64,000 bases of DNA, taken from QHXM01 sp963697975 (GTDB lineage: Bacteria > Acidobacteriota > Blastocatellia > Pyrinomonadales > Pyrinomonadaceae). The position numbers were made by a program, and so were the translations under genes. The stretch covers positions 1,178,001-1,242,000 of the forward strand of contig OY969111.1 in assembly GCA_963697975.1 (NCBI GenBank), given 5' to 3'. This document shows positions 33,051 to 41,444 of this stretch, one piece after another (within the stretch, counting starts at the first letter, position 1; every line of letters begins with the position of its first letter). The notes beneath the pieces were generated by a model. That model saw nothing but the letters and a program-made list of their open reading frames with translations. It ran no database searches and had not been told where the DNA came from.

Positions 33051-36000
33051 CTAGAAGCTAAAGCGCGCCCCAAGCTGAGCCTGGAACGGAATACCCAGAG
33101 GCTCAGAGAATCCTGTCGCCCCGAAGAAGTTGAGCGGCCTGCCAAAATCAGGCTCGCCCGTGACGTTCTGAAACTCGCGGCCAAAGTTTGCCGTGTTGAA
33201 GACGTTGAAAGCCTCGAAGAAGAGACCGAGCTTGGCGCGCTCGCCGAACGTGAAGAACTTCGAGACGCGGACGTTCAACTGCGAGAAGCTGTCGCCGCGC
33301 ATGGTGTTCGGCGGCAGCGAGTGCTGGTCGTTGCCATCGCGCGATTCGCGGTTTTCCAGAGTGACGCCATCGCGATTGGTGTCACAGACGCAGTCGGGGA
33401 AGACGCTCCAGGGGCGTGCCGATCCCAGTTGGAAGACCGGCGCGACCTGGAAGCCCCACGGCAAATCGAAGACCCCCGACAACACAAAGCGATGACGCTC
33501 GTCGGCGTCCGTCGGGCCGAAGTCCGCCGCCGGGTCGAATTTGAAGAACTGGTTCTGTGGTACGTTGCCAAAATCCGAACTCTGGCCGAACCAGGCGACA
33601 GACTTCGAGAGCGTGTAGTGTGCGTTCAATTGAAACTTGTTAGCGTAGCGCCGCTTGAACGACACCGTGAAGGCATCGTAGCGCGAGCGCGAATCCGACT
33701 GCGCCACAGTGATTCTGGCGAACGGCGTGGCCGTGCCGAAGGCTGCGATCAGTTCAGCCGCGTGCGCCGCAAACTGCGTAGCCAGCACGCGCGGCGGGTT
33801 TCCGGAGGTGCGTTGTGCGTTAATCAGCGGCCCGATGCGCGGATTGATGTCGAGCGAGCTGAATTCGTGGAGGCCGAGGATGTGTATATAGTCGAACTCC
33901 AGAGCCATGTTACGTCCGAGTTCCTGCGCGTAGCCGATGTTCCACTGCTGCGTATACGGAGACTCGAAGAACGGGTCTAGCATCCTGCCGCGCGTGCCCG
34001 AGAGCGGGTTGTTGAGCGGGCGCGGGATGGCAGGTGGCGGAGAGGAAAGGCTGAGGTTGTTGCCGTCGTTTAAGAAGGTGGCGTAAATCTCCGGGTTCGC
34101 TTGCTGCACCGCGAAGAGCGGCACGTTCAGGAACGACTGGTCGAAGTAGATGCCGTAGCCAGCGCGCAGGACCGAGCGCGCGTTGCCGCGAATGTCCCAG
34201 GCGAAGCCGATACGAGGGCTAAAGTTGTTCTTGTCATCTTTGACGGACTGCTGAGCGAACGGGCTGCCGATGATCTGCAACGCGCGGAAGGCGCGGTTTT
34301 CATCCGCGTGGTTCTGGTCTACGAAGCCGATGTCCACGTCGTAGCGCACGCCGATGTTCAGCGTGAAGCGCGGCGTAATCTTCCAATCGTCCTGCGCGTA
34401 GAAGGCAAACTGTTTCGCCCCGTCACGCAGGTTGAAGGAAGGATCGCCGCCCGAGAGTAAGACTTCAAAGACGACGCCCATGCCAGCGAGGTCGGCTGCT
34501 GTGCAATTCGCAATCCCGACGGCGGCGCACGTAATCGGGCCGGGCAGCACCTGCGTGGTGTTGAAGCCTTGCGGGAACTGGCCGGGGTTGAGCGCAATCT
34601 CGTCGGCGTTGAAGGAGAAGTCATATTCCGGCGCAGAGTTGAAGGCGAACAGGCCGCCGAGCGTCGGGACGTAGGTGAAGTCCCCGCCAAACTTGAAGCC
34701 GTGATTGCCGCGATTGTAGGTCAGGTCATCGCGGAACTGATGCTTCTTCTGAATGGTCTGCTGCGGGACGTTGCCGTTGCGACCGATGATGATGCCGTCC
34801 GGGAAGGTCAGGTTATTCAAATCGGTCGTCGCTAAGATACGGTTGTCGAAGGTCGTGTATTGATACGTGAACTGGTTCACGGTGCGATTGTTCGCTACCC
34901 ACGTCTCGTTGGCCAGGAAGCTGTAGAGCGTGTTCAGGCTCTGGTTGCCGCCGGACAAGTCCGTGCGAACGATGAGGAATCCGGCCTGATCGTTCAAGGC
35001 ATTATTATTCTGCCCGGCAAAGCGCGTCACCAGCGTGTGCTTGCTATTGAGATTGAAGTCGCCCTTGATCGTGTATTGCCAGTCGTTGAAAGGCTGCGGC
35101 AGAAAGCGCACGGCCTCGTAGCCGAACGATTGGAGAAAAGCAATCTTGGTCTGGTCGGCTCCCGGCACAATTGAGTTGCCGCGCTCGCGCGTGCGCTCGA
35201 CGGTGCCGAAGAAGAAGGCTTTATTCTTCACGATGGGGCCGCCGATGGAGCCGCCGAACTGCTGACGGGTGAAAGGCGGCTTGACGGCGTCTGCCGGATT
35301 GGGGAACAGGGTCGGGTTCGCCTCGGCAAGCAACTTCGGCGCGTTGGCGTTCAGCTTATCGTCGCGGAAGAAACCGAAGACCGAACCATGCAGTTCGTTC
35401 GTCCCGGACTTCGAGACGACCGACAGGAGCGCGCCGCCGGAGCGACCATTCGCAGCGGAGAAGCGTTGCGTCGAGAGCGCAAACTCCTGTATGCCCTCCA
35501 TCGAAAAATTCTGAAGGATGCCGCCGACGGCGTTGTCCTTATTATCGCCGCCGTCAATCGTGATGTTGAGGTTGCGCCCCGACGAGCCGCCGACCGAGAA
35601 AGTGCCAACGCGCGATTTCGTCGGGTCGAACGAAGGAGCCAGCGTCGCGCCGGGAATGAGCACGGCGAGATTGGCGAACGAGCGCCCGTTGACCGGGAGA
35701 TTTTCCAACTCCCTCTGGTCAATGACGCCGCCGACCTCGGTTTTGGTCGTCTCAATCAACGGCGCTGTGTCCGTAGTGATGTTGACGGTGGCGGTCGCCC
35801 CGGCGGGTTTCATCTCCGCATCAATGGTCACACGCCCAAGCACGTTGACGGTGACGTTCTCGGCGACAGTCTTGGCAAAGTTCGCGGCCTCGACTTCGAC
35901 ACGGTAGACGCCCGGCACGAGTTGGTTGATTTCATAGTTTCCCTCACTGCTCGTGACGGCGGTACGTTCGGCGTTGGTCCCAACATTGATTGCTTTCACG

Positions 36001-36164
36001 GTCGCGCCGGGTACGACCGCCCCCGTCTGATCCTTGACCACGCCAGTGATGACGCCGGTATTAGCAGTCTGCGCTAAGACAGACCCGGTGAAAATCGATA
36101 CGGTCAGGAGTAGAAACACGGTGAATAGAGCGGGGAGAGTCCTTCTAAATTTAGTCATCTTCAT
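33051..36164 (-). CDS. Oar-type TonB-dependent receptor (A)
   Basis: A 1037-residue outer-membrane receptor. Signal peptide (LPALFTVFLLLTVSIFTGSVLAQ, part of it hydrophobic), carboxypeptidase-regulatory domain (VITGVVKDQTGAVVPGATVK, NYEINQLVPGVYRVEVEA), plug region (LENLPVNGRSFANLAVLIPG, LNITIDGGDNKDNAVGG, EFALSTQRFSAANGRSGGAL, SGTNELHGSVFGFFRDDKL) and a barrel closing with FQAQLGARFSF. It is homologous in architecture to receptor B but clearly diverged in sequence. The ATG at 36164 follows AGGAGACGCTCAAA. The leader holds a 9-bp inverted repeat. Substrate unknown. Confidence 0.88.
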   Translation of the reverse strand: MKMTKFRRTLPALFTVFLLLTVSIFTGSVLAQTANTGVITGVVKDQTGAVVPGATVKAINVGTNAERTAVTSSEGNYEINQLVPGVYRVEVEAANFAKTVAENVTVNVLGRVTIDAEMKPAGATATVNITTDTAPLIETTKTEVGGVIDQRELENLPVNGRSFANLAVLIPGATLAPSFDPTKSRVGTFSVGGSSGRNLNITIDGGDNKDNAVGGILQNFSMEGIQEFALSTQRFSAANGRSGGALLSVVSKSGTNELHGSVFGFFRDDKLNANAPKLLAEANPTLFPNPADAVKPPFTRQQFGGSIGGPIVKNKAFFFGTVERTRERGNSIVPGADQTKIAFLQSFGYEAVRFLPQPFNDWQYTIKGDFNLNSKHTLVTRFAGQNNNALNDQAGFLIVRTDLSGGNQSLNTLYSFLANETWVANNRTVNQFTYQYTTFDNRILATTDLNNLTFPDGIIIGRNGNVPQQTIQKKHQFRDDLTYNRGNHGFKFGGDFTYVPTLGGLFAFNSAPEYDFSFNADEIALNPGQFPQGFNTTQVLPGPITCAAVGIANCTAADLAGMGVVFEVLLSGGDPSFNLRDGAKQFAFYAQDDWKITPRFTLNIGVRYDVDIGFVDQNHADENRAFRALQIIGSPFAQQSVKDDKNNFSPRIGFAWDIRGNARSVLRAGYGIYFDQSFLNVPLFAVQQANPEIYATFLNDGNNLSLSSPPPAIPRPLNNPLSGTRGRMLDPFFESPYTQQWNIGYAQELGRNMALEFDYIHILGLHEFSSLDINPRIGPLINAQRTSGNPPRVLATQFAAHAAELIAAFGTATPFARITVAQSDSRSRYDAFTVSFKRRYANKFQLNAHYTLSKSVAWFGQSSDFGNVPQNQFFKFDPAADFGPTDADERHRFVLSGVFDLPWGFQVAPVFQLGSARPWSVFPDCVCDTNRDGVTLENRESRDGNDQHSLPPNTMRGDSFSQLNVRVSKFFTFGERAKLGLFFEAFNVFNTANFGREFQNVTGEPDFGRPLNFFGATGFSEPLGIPFQAQLGARFSF

Positions 36165-36189
36165 TTTGAGCGTCTCCTGTTCGGAAGGT

Positions 36190-36215
36190 TTTGTCTTTGA
36201 GTATCTAAAGACAAA
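36190..36215. promoter_or_regulatory. 9-bp inverted repeat in the receptor A leader
   Basis: TTTGTCTTT (36190-36198) and AAAGACAAA (36207-36215) are perfect inverted halves with an eight-base spacer, 26 bases upstream of the receptor A start codon. It could be an operator dyad or an RNA hairpin shielding the ribosome site. Confidence 0.5.
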
Positions 36216-36602
36216 GCAGATCGGATTTGGAATTCCGCTCTCACGAAAGATCGCCGCAGAGATGAGTCCGTCGGTGGCTTGCCATTCAGAGCATGTTAGT
36301 CACGGGCGTGACAGTGCGACTGAAAACTCAACGTGAGACTTGTAAGACTCAGGGAACGATTTCTCATAGCCCTCGGCTCGATTGCAGCTAGACCGTGCAA
36401 TTCCTATACCCGGTCCATCTGAAAAAACTAATCCCACATATCTCAACATTTAACCATCAGGGCGCTGAGCGGGAGAGAGTGCTTCATCCGAAAAAATGAA
36501 AGGTATCCGAAAATGTAGACGCTCGCGGACGCTTCCGTCGTACTCTATGTTAGACTCGCTCTTGAATTCATCTCATATTCTGCAAGGAAGATTAGAAGCC
36601 AA
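36216..36602. other. Intergenic region between divergent receptor A and HD gene
   Basis: No gene is supported here. It must contain promoters for both divergent genes; I find no confident -35/-10 pair. A small open frame at 36496-36678 overlaps the HD gene start and has no family resemblance. Confidence 0.55.
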
Positions 36603-37922
36603 GTGCCAGAACGTATCTACCGCGATCCCGTCCACAACATCATTCGTCTTCGCGCCGACACGGAGGAAGGCGAGTTGATGGTGCGCTTGATTGATACGCC
36701 GGAGTTTCAGCGCCTGCGCCGGATCAAGCAACTCGGGCTTGCGCTCTACACCTATCAAGGCGCAGAGCATTCGCGCTTCACACACTCTCTGGGTGTGCTG
36801 CACCTGATGACGCGCGTGCTTGATCGTCTGGGCGAAAAATACAGCATCGCGGCAGAGGATCGCGCGGCCACCTGCGCGGCGGCGCTCCTGCACGATGTCG
36901 GGCACGGCTCTTTCTCGCACGTTATGGAGAAGGTTCTGGACTTCCATCACGAAGCCTGGACGGTGCGCGTCGTCTTAAGCGACGAGACGGAGATTGGGCG
37001 GGTGCTGCGCTCTTATTCCGCCGATCTGCCAGAGCGTGTGGCGAGCATCATCGAAGGAAGATTTCAACCGGCGGCGCTCGGTCAGCTTGTCTCGTCACAA
37101 CTGGACGTTGACCGGATGGATTATCTCTTGCGCGACTCTTTGATGACGGGCGCGAAGTACGGCATCTACGATCTCGAATGGATTATCAACGCGCTTCAGA
37201 TTGACGAAGAGAATGATCGCATCTTTGTCGCGGCGCGCGGTCTCTACGCGGTCGAGGAATATTTGCAGGCGCGCTATTACATGTTTCGTCAGGTCTACTT
37301 TCATCGAACCTTGCGCTCTGCCGAAGCCGTTCTGCGGTCTGTCTTGCGACGTGCGCTCAAACTTTTAGAAGACGGCACGGAAGTCTGGTGCGCGCCCGGC
37401 ACTCCGTTTGAGAAAGTCCTGCGCCGCCAGCAGCTCTCGCTCAGCGAACATCTGGAGATGGACGATTCCGATGTGCTCTTTCACATCAAGCAGTGGCAGC
37501 GAAGCAGCGATCCGGTCTTGAGCGATTTGAGTCGCCGCTTCACAGGGCGTCGTCTCTTCAAAGCGATTGATCTGGACATGCCGCAACAGGAACGCGCGAG
37601 CTTTCTGGCGGCGGCGCGCGACGAAGTCACACGAGCGGGCTACGAGCCTGAGTATTACTTCATCGAAGACCACGCGGGCGACGTTCCTTATTACAACTAC
37701 TACACGGCTGAGGGCGCAGAGCCGAAGGCGCGCATCTATGTCGAAGATGGCTACGCCCATCCGGTGATGCGCGAGATCAGCGAGGTTAGTGAAGCCGTGC
37801 GCGGGCTGCAACGTTATCAACTCAACCGCGTCTGCTTCCCACCCGAAGTTAAGGAACGCATCTACGCGCTCTACCACAGCGTCGCACCATCCGAACACAC
37901 CATAGCCCAAACAGGAGATTGA
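36603..37922 (+). CDS. HD-domain phosphohydrolase (SAMHD1/dGTPase-like)
   Basis: A 439-residue cytoplasmic protein starting with GTG at 36603. The HD metal site is clear: IKQLGLALYTYQGAEHSRFT with His, LLHDVGHGSFSH with His97-Asp98, and the later SSQLDVDRMDYLLRD with the distal Asp. IYRDPVHNIIRL at the N-terminus is typical of the SAMHD1-like branch, which hydrolyses deoxynucleoside triphosphates or related phosphates. The second half (residues 270-430) is a helical extension ending in VNEVCFPPE-like LNRVCFPPEVKERIYALY. Substrate not determinable. A TGATAGG-type repeat follows seven bases after the stop. Confidence 0.88.
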   Translation: MPERIYRDPVHNIIRLRADTEEGELMVRLIDTPEFQRLRRIKQLGLALYTYQGAEHSRFTHSLGVLHLMTRVLDRLGEKYSIAAEDRAATCAAALLHDVGHGSFSHVMEKVLDFHHEAWTVRVVLSDETEIGRVLRSYSADLPERVASIIEGRFQPAALGQLVSSQLDVDRMDYLLRDSLMTGAKYGIYDLEWIINALQIDEENDRIFVAARGLYAVEEYLQARYYMFRQVYFHRTLRSAEAVLRSVLRRALKLLEDGTEVWCAPGTPFEKVLRRQQLSLSEHLEMDDSDVLFHIKQWQRSSDPVLSDLSRRFTGRRLFKAIDLDMPQQERASFLAAARDEVTRAGYEPEYYFIEDHAGDVPYYNYYTAEGAEPKARIYVEDGYAHPVMREISEVSEAVRGLQRYQLNRVCFPPEVKERIYALYHSVAPSEHTIAQTGD

Positions 37923-37928
37923 AAGGCA

Positions 37929-38000
37929 ATGATAAGTGATAGGTGCTGGGTGATAAGTAAAAGCTTTTCTCCTATCACCTATCACTCATCACTCATCACT
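37929..38000. repeat. Heptad inverted element, TGATAGG family
   Basis: Left arm 37929-37963 (TGATAAG, TGATAGG, TGCTGGG, TGATAAG) and right arm 37964-38000 (inverted TGATGAG, TGATAGG units) meet at AAGCTT with practically no loop. The element begins seven bases after the HD gene stop and ends four bases before the next ATG, filling the gap. Confidence 0.92.
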
Positions 38001-38004
38001 TTTT

Positions 38005-38631
38005 ATGAACTTCGGTTTTCTTCTTTTCCCCGATGCTGAGGAGCTTGATCTGGTCGGCCCGTGGGAGATTATCAACGTCTGGCGCAAGTACGCGGGTGGG
38101 CCTGAGCAATGCCTGACTGTCAGCGAAACTGGCGGAGAGATACGCTTTGCCAAAGGCATGAGAATCGCGGCTGATTACAGCTTTGACGATTGCCCGCAGC
38201 TTGACTACCTTTTGATTCCGGGCGGGCAGGGCACGCGCCGGGAAGTGAACAACACAAAGCTGCTTGAGTTCGTGCGTAGGCAGGCTGCTTCGTGCAAGGA
38301 AGTGATGTCCGTCTGCACAGGTTCTTTCATCCTTCAGGCCGCCGGGCTGCTTGAGGGCAAGCGCGCGACGACTCACTGGGGTTCGCTTGAACGATTGAGA
38401 GCGTTGCCGGATGTGGCGGTGACTGAAAAACGTTTCACCCGCGATGGGCATGTCTGGACGGCTGCCGGAGTTTCGGCAGGGATTGATCTCGCGCTCGCCC
38501 TCGTTGCGGATCAGGCTGGCGAGGAGGTTGCCGGTCAGGTGCAGCTTTACGCAGAATATTATCCCGACGACAAGAGATACGGCGAAGCGCATCTCAATCC
38601 GCAAGCTCCCGAATATTTGAAATCCCGGTAA
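38005..38631 (+). CDS. DJ-1/PfpI family protein (isonitrile hydratase-like)
   Basis: A 208-residue class I glutamine-amidotransferase-like protein. FLLFPDAEELDLVGPWEI at the N-terminus, LIPGGQGTR near 70-78, and the nucleophile elbow MSVCTGSFILQAAGLLEGKR with Cys104 are characteristic of the isonitrile hydratase/AraC-associated branch. ATTHW and TAAGVSAGIDLAL follow as expected. No fused DNA-binding domain is present, so an enzymatic or stress-related role is likely; substrate unknown. There is no Shine-Dalgarno: the heptad repeat ends TCACTTTTT immediately before ATG. Confidence 0.88.
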   Translation: MNFGFLLFPDAEELDLVGPWEIINVWRKYAGGPEQCLTVSETGGEIRFAKGMRIAADYSFDDCPQLDYLLIPGGQGTRREVNNTKLLEFVRRQAASCKEVMSVCTGSFILQAAGLLEGKRATTHWGSLERLRALPDVAVTEKRFTRDGHVWTAAGVSAGIDLALALVADQAGEEVAGQVQLYAEYYPDDKRYGEAHLNPQAPEYLKSR

Positions 38632-38639
38632 TCAAGCCA

Positions 38640-39548
38640 ATGCTCAAGCCTCGCTGCTTCCCTCTCATCCTCCTCGCCTGCGCGCTCTCGTTGAGCATCG
38701 CGGCGCAAACAAACGCACAACGAATCAGAGTAGCCATACTTGATTTCGGCGAAACACAAACGGCAAAGCGCGCGGTAGATAAACTATCGTTGCCATTTTC
38801 ATCGGACAATGGTTTGTTGATAGTTGACCGCGAAGAGAGTCGTGCGGCGGCGCGGGGCGCGGGCTATGCCGGGTCGCTCAACCTGACGTTGCAGGAGGCG
38901 CGCGATCTTGGCGGAGCAATCGGCTCTGACTTCTACATCACGGGCGACGCGCAAACTTTGCGACGCTCGCCTTCAACCGGCGCAGTCTATTATGAAGCTT
39001 ACGCTTCTATCTTCATCGTTAGCTCTCGCACGGGCAGACTTGTCAGGTGGGATCGTCCTAGTTTTGAAGCGGCGACGCCGGATGAGGCCGAAAAATCTCT
39101 GCTGAAGGAATTGAACGAACACGGCGCGCGATACCGGGAGGCTATCTTGAAGGCATGGGAGATTGAGCGCAAAGAGCGCGCTCAAGTGTTGGAGCGCGTC
39201 GCCGCTCCTGTTCCCCTTATCGAAGATGCACCGGAGGATGAGACGACCGCTCAACGTGAGGGCATACGATTGCCGCTTCCCTTTAGCCGCCTCCGGCCCA
39301 CCTATCCTGAGTCAGCCGCCCGCGCCGATGCGGAGGCCACCGTTGACGTTCAACTGGATATTGATACCAGCGGCGAAATCTCCCGCGTTGAGATTGTGCG
39401 CTGGGCCGGATTCGGCCTTGATGAAGCGACGCTTAGCACCGTCCGGCAATTACACTTTCGCCCGGCGCTACGCAACGGCGTGGCCGTTCCCATGCGCGTC
39501 CTGCTGCGCTATAATTTCCGCCGACCAGCCAAAGAAGTAAAAAGGTAA
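38640..39548 (+). CDS. Secreted protein with TonB C-terminal domain
   Basis: A 302-residue protein. A signal peptide (FPLILLACALSLSIAAQTNA) precedes RIRVAILDFGETQ, which resembles the start of CsgG/FlgT-like lipoprotein-associated domains, and a mixed alpha/beta region to about residue 170. Residues 215-297 form a TonB-C domain: RPTYPESAARADAEATVDVQ, IDTSGEISRVEIVRWAGFGL, ATLSTVRQLHFRPAL. Unlike true TonB it has no N-terminal membrane anchor motif with proline-rich spacer, so it is more likely a periplasmic protein using the TonB fold for binding than an energy transducer. The final Lys-Glu-Val-Lys-Arg and the TAA lie in the arm of a repeat element. Confidence 0.75.
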   Translation: MLKPRCFPLILLACALSLSIAAQTNAQRIRVAILDFGETQTAKRAVDKLSLPFSSDNGLLIVDREESRAAARGAGYAGSLNLTLQEARDLGGAIGSDFYITGDAQTLRRSPSTGAVYYEAYASIFIVSSRTGRLVRWDRPSFEAATPDEAEKSLLKELNEHGARYREAILKAWEIERKERAQVLERVAAPVPLIEDAPEDETTAQREGIRLPLPFSRLRPTYPESAARADAEATVDVQLDIDTSGEISRVEIVRWAGFGLDEATLSTVRQLHFRPALRNGVAVPMRVLLRYNFRRPAKEVKR

Positions 39549-39651
39549 AAGTAAAAAGGCAAAAGGAAGGAGGTAAGATTTTCTTGAAGTGTCTTCGTTC
39601 CAGCTTTCTGCTTTTCTTTTCACTTTTACCTTTTGCCTTTTTACTTTTACC
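39544..39651. repeat. Heptad inverted element, AAAAGGT family, partly coding
   Basis: The 23-bp core 39544-39566 is perfectly reverse complementary to 39629-39651, and purine-rich heptads (AAAAGGT, AAAAGTA, AAAAGGC, AAAAGGA) continue on both sides. The left arm holds the stop codon of the preceding gene and grades into AAGGAGGT; the right arm (from 39611) is read through as codons 10-22 of the S41 peptidase gene. Confidence 0.92.
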
Positions 39652-40852
39652 TTCACACGCGGCGCACAGCGACGCTAGTGCGAGTCGGCTCTCCGTCTTC
39701 GACGATGCGTGGGAGACTGTCCGCGACCGCTATTACGATCCGACATTTCACGGCATTGACTGGCAGGCCGAGCGCGCGAAGTTTCGTCCCCTCGCTGCCG
39801 AAGCGCGAAGCACTGCGGAGCTTTACAGCGTGCTGCGCCGGATGCTCGGTGTCCTGCGCGACGCGCACACGCGAGTCTACGCGCCCGACGAGCGGTTCGA
39901 CTGGCGACACCCGCGCTTCATCAGCGTCGGCATCTCCGTGCGCGAAGTCGGCGGAGCGCCCGTTGTGGTTTCGGTCGAGCGAGGGTCGGAAGCCGAACGC
40001 GCTGGCTTGCGCGCGGGCGATATTGTCCTGAGCATTGACAACGAGCCTGCGCTTGATTTGTTCGCGCGTCGCTTGAAAGAGCAGGCGGCCTCGCCAATGC
40101 TCGCCGTCACACGTCTACAGGTGATGGCGAAACTATTTGAAGGCACGCCGGACTCTGCGGTCAGCATTAGTTGGATGAGCGTTGATGGAAAGCAACGAAC
40201 TACGAGTTTGCGGCGCGAGTGGCGCGGGCGCGACACCAATTTACGCGTGCGGCGCGTGCGTGACCGGATAGGCATCGTCGAGTTTGATTTTTTCACGCAA
40301 TCAATCGCGGTGGATTTCATGCGAGCGCTCGACGGAAAGCTGCGCGGCGTGCGCGGCCTCGTCGTTGATTTGCGTCACAACGGCGGCGGCGAGGCCGAAG
40401 CCATGACCGAGGTCGCGTCCGCTTTCCTGCCCGCCGGAAAAAGTCTGGGGCGCTTCACGGATCGCAACGGGCGCATTCAATTCGAGCCGCACACGCGCGC
40501 CGCGATGCTCTTTGCTCCCGACAGCATCAAGACCTTTCCCGCTCCTGTCATCATCCTCACTTCAGAGCGAACTTCGAGCGCGGCGGAAATCTTCGTCGCG
40601 GCATTGAAAGAAGAAAGGCGTGCCGTCGTCATCGGTCAAAACACCTGCGGCTGCGTGCTCGCCATTCGTCGCCGCCACACCTTACCCGACGGCGGCGAGC
40701 TGGATGTCAGCGAAATGGATTACCAGACCGCCGGGGGCGCACGCCTCGAAGGCGCTGGCCTCACGCCCGACGAAAAGATCACCCTCGACCGTCAGGACCT
40801 ACGCGCCCACCGCGACCGCGCCATCGAACGCGCCATCGAGCTTCTCCAGTAG
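39584..40852 (+). CDS. Secreted S41-family (C-terminal processing-like) peptidase
   Basis: A 422-residue exported protein starting with TTG at 39584, nine bases after an ideal AAGGAGGT. Signal peptide: LLFFSLLPFAFLLLPSHAA. Then a helical N-terminal region (DDAWETVRDRYYDPTFHG, ELYSVLRRMLGVLRDAHTRV), a PDZ domain (residues 110-200, VERGSEAERAGLRAGDIVL) and the S41 core with GIVEFDFFTQ, LVVDLRHNGGGE and the nucleophile region TSERTSSAAEIFVAALKEE. The position of the catalytic Lys in CtpA-type enzymes (TFGKG) reads TCGCV, so the Ser-Lys dyad may be absent; a Ser-His type or altered chemistry is possible. Periplasmic. The hydrophobic signal core is encoded by a repeat arm. Confidence 0.88.
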   Translation: MKCLRSSFLLFFSLLPFAFLLLPSHAAHSDASASRLSVFDDAWETVRDRYYDPTFHGIDWQAERAKFRPLAAEARSTAELYSVLRRMLGVLRDAHTRVYAPDERFDWRHPRFISVGISVREVGGAPVVVSVERGSEAERAGLRAGDIVLSIDNEPALDLFARRLKEQAASPMLAVTRLQVMAKLFEGTPDSAVSISWMSVDGKQRTTSLRREWRGRDTNLRVRRVRDRIGIVEFDFFTQSIAVDFMRALDGKLRGVRGLVVDLRHNGGGEAEAMTEVASAFLPAGKSLGRFTDRNGRIQFEPHTRAAMLFAPDSIKTFPAPVIILTSERTSSAAEIFVAALKEERRAVVIGQNTCGCVLAIRRRHTLPDGGELDVSEMDYQTAGGARLEGAGLTPDEKITLDRQDLRAHRDRAIERAIELLQ

Positions 40853-40876
40853 AACAGACAGTCTTGTCTATCGTGG

Positions 40877-40985
40877 GACAGGCATTCCTGCCTGTCGTAG
40901 CGTGGTTAAGCCACGCTCATCAATATTCTAGTCAAACAATATTCGCGCTCTCCGCGCTCAATGACAGACAGGAATGTCTGTCCTA
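40877..40985. repeat. Composite inverted element with nested hairpins
   Basis: Outer arms near 40873-40898 and 40963-40985 are imperfect inverted copies. The left arm is itself a hairpin (GACAGGC 40877-40883, GCCTGTC 40890-40896), followed by a second hairpin AGCGTGG/CCACGCT (40899-40905, 40911-40917); the right arm is similarly self-complementary (GACAGACattcc-type). It fills the gap after the S41 gene. Confidence 0.8.
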
Positions 40986-41025
40986 CATTCAGGAACCTTC
41001 TCAAAGCTCCGGCGTGAGAAAGCTT

Positions 41026-41316
41026 ATGATGAGAACAAAAATCCGTTTGATTGCAGTCGTGGCGATATTTCTTTTCGGGCTGGTCGGCTGGACTGGCTAC
41101 GGGCAGAGGCAACAGCTACCGGAGCGTGCGCCGCGGACGGTCTGGGAATACAAGGTACTCTACGTGCCGGGTGTTCGTAATATGTCTGAGAAATTGATGA
41201 ACGAGCATGGCGCGCAGGGCTGGGAGTTGGTCACTTATCAGGCCATCAATAATGAAGGCGGGACGATGGGCGCGGGAAATTATTTCTTCAAGCGCGCAAG
41301 AACCATCCAGCCGTAG
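41026..41316 (+). CDS. Small exported DUF4177-like protein
   Basis: A 96-residue protein with a signal peptide (KIRLIAVVAIFLFGLVGWTG, cleavage probably after GYG) and a mature part WEYKVLYVPGVRNMSEKLMN, GAQGWELVTYQAINN, NYFFKR, matching the DUF4177 pattern (W-E-Y-K ... L-N ... G-W-E-L-V ... Y-F-K). The start ATG at 41026 has a weak GAGAAAG upstream; the frame runs back through the repeat element, which I exclude. Function unknown. Confidence 0.75.
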   Translation: MMRTKIRLIAVVAIFLFGLVGWTGYGQRQQLPERAPRTVWEYKVLYVPGVRNMSEKLMNEHGAQGWELVTYQAINNEGGTMGAGNYFFKRARTIQP

Positions 41317-41444
41317 CATTCTTTAAGGCGAGGATTGGCGCTTTTTTCCGAGAGCCGGGACGAAATCAGACTCGCCCCGGCGGCAAAAGCCTGTACAGCG
41401 GTCGGCGTCCGCCGTTAGAGTTGCTTGAAAGAAGGAATCTTCTG

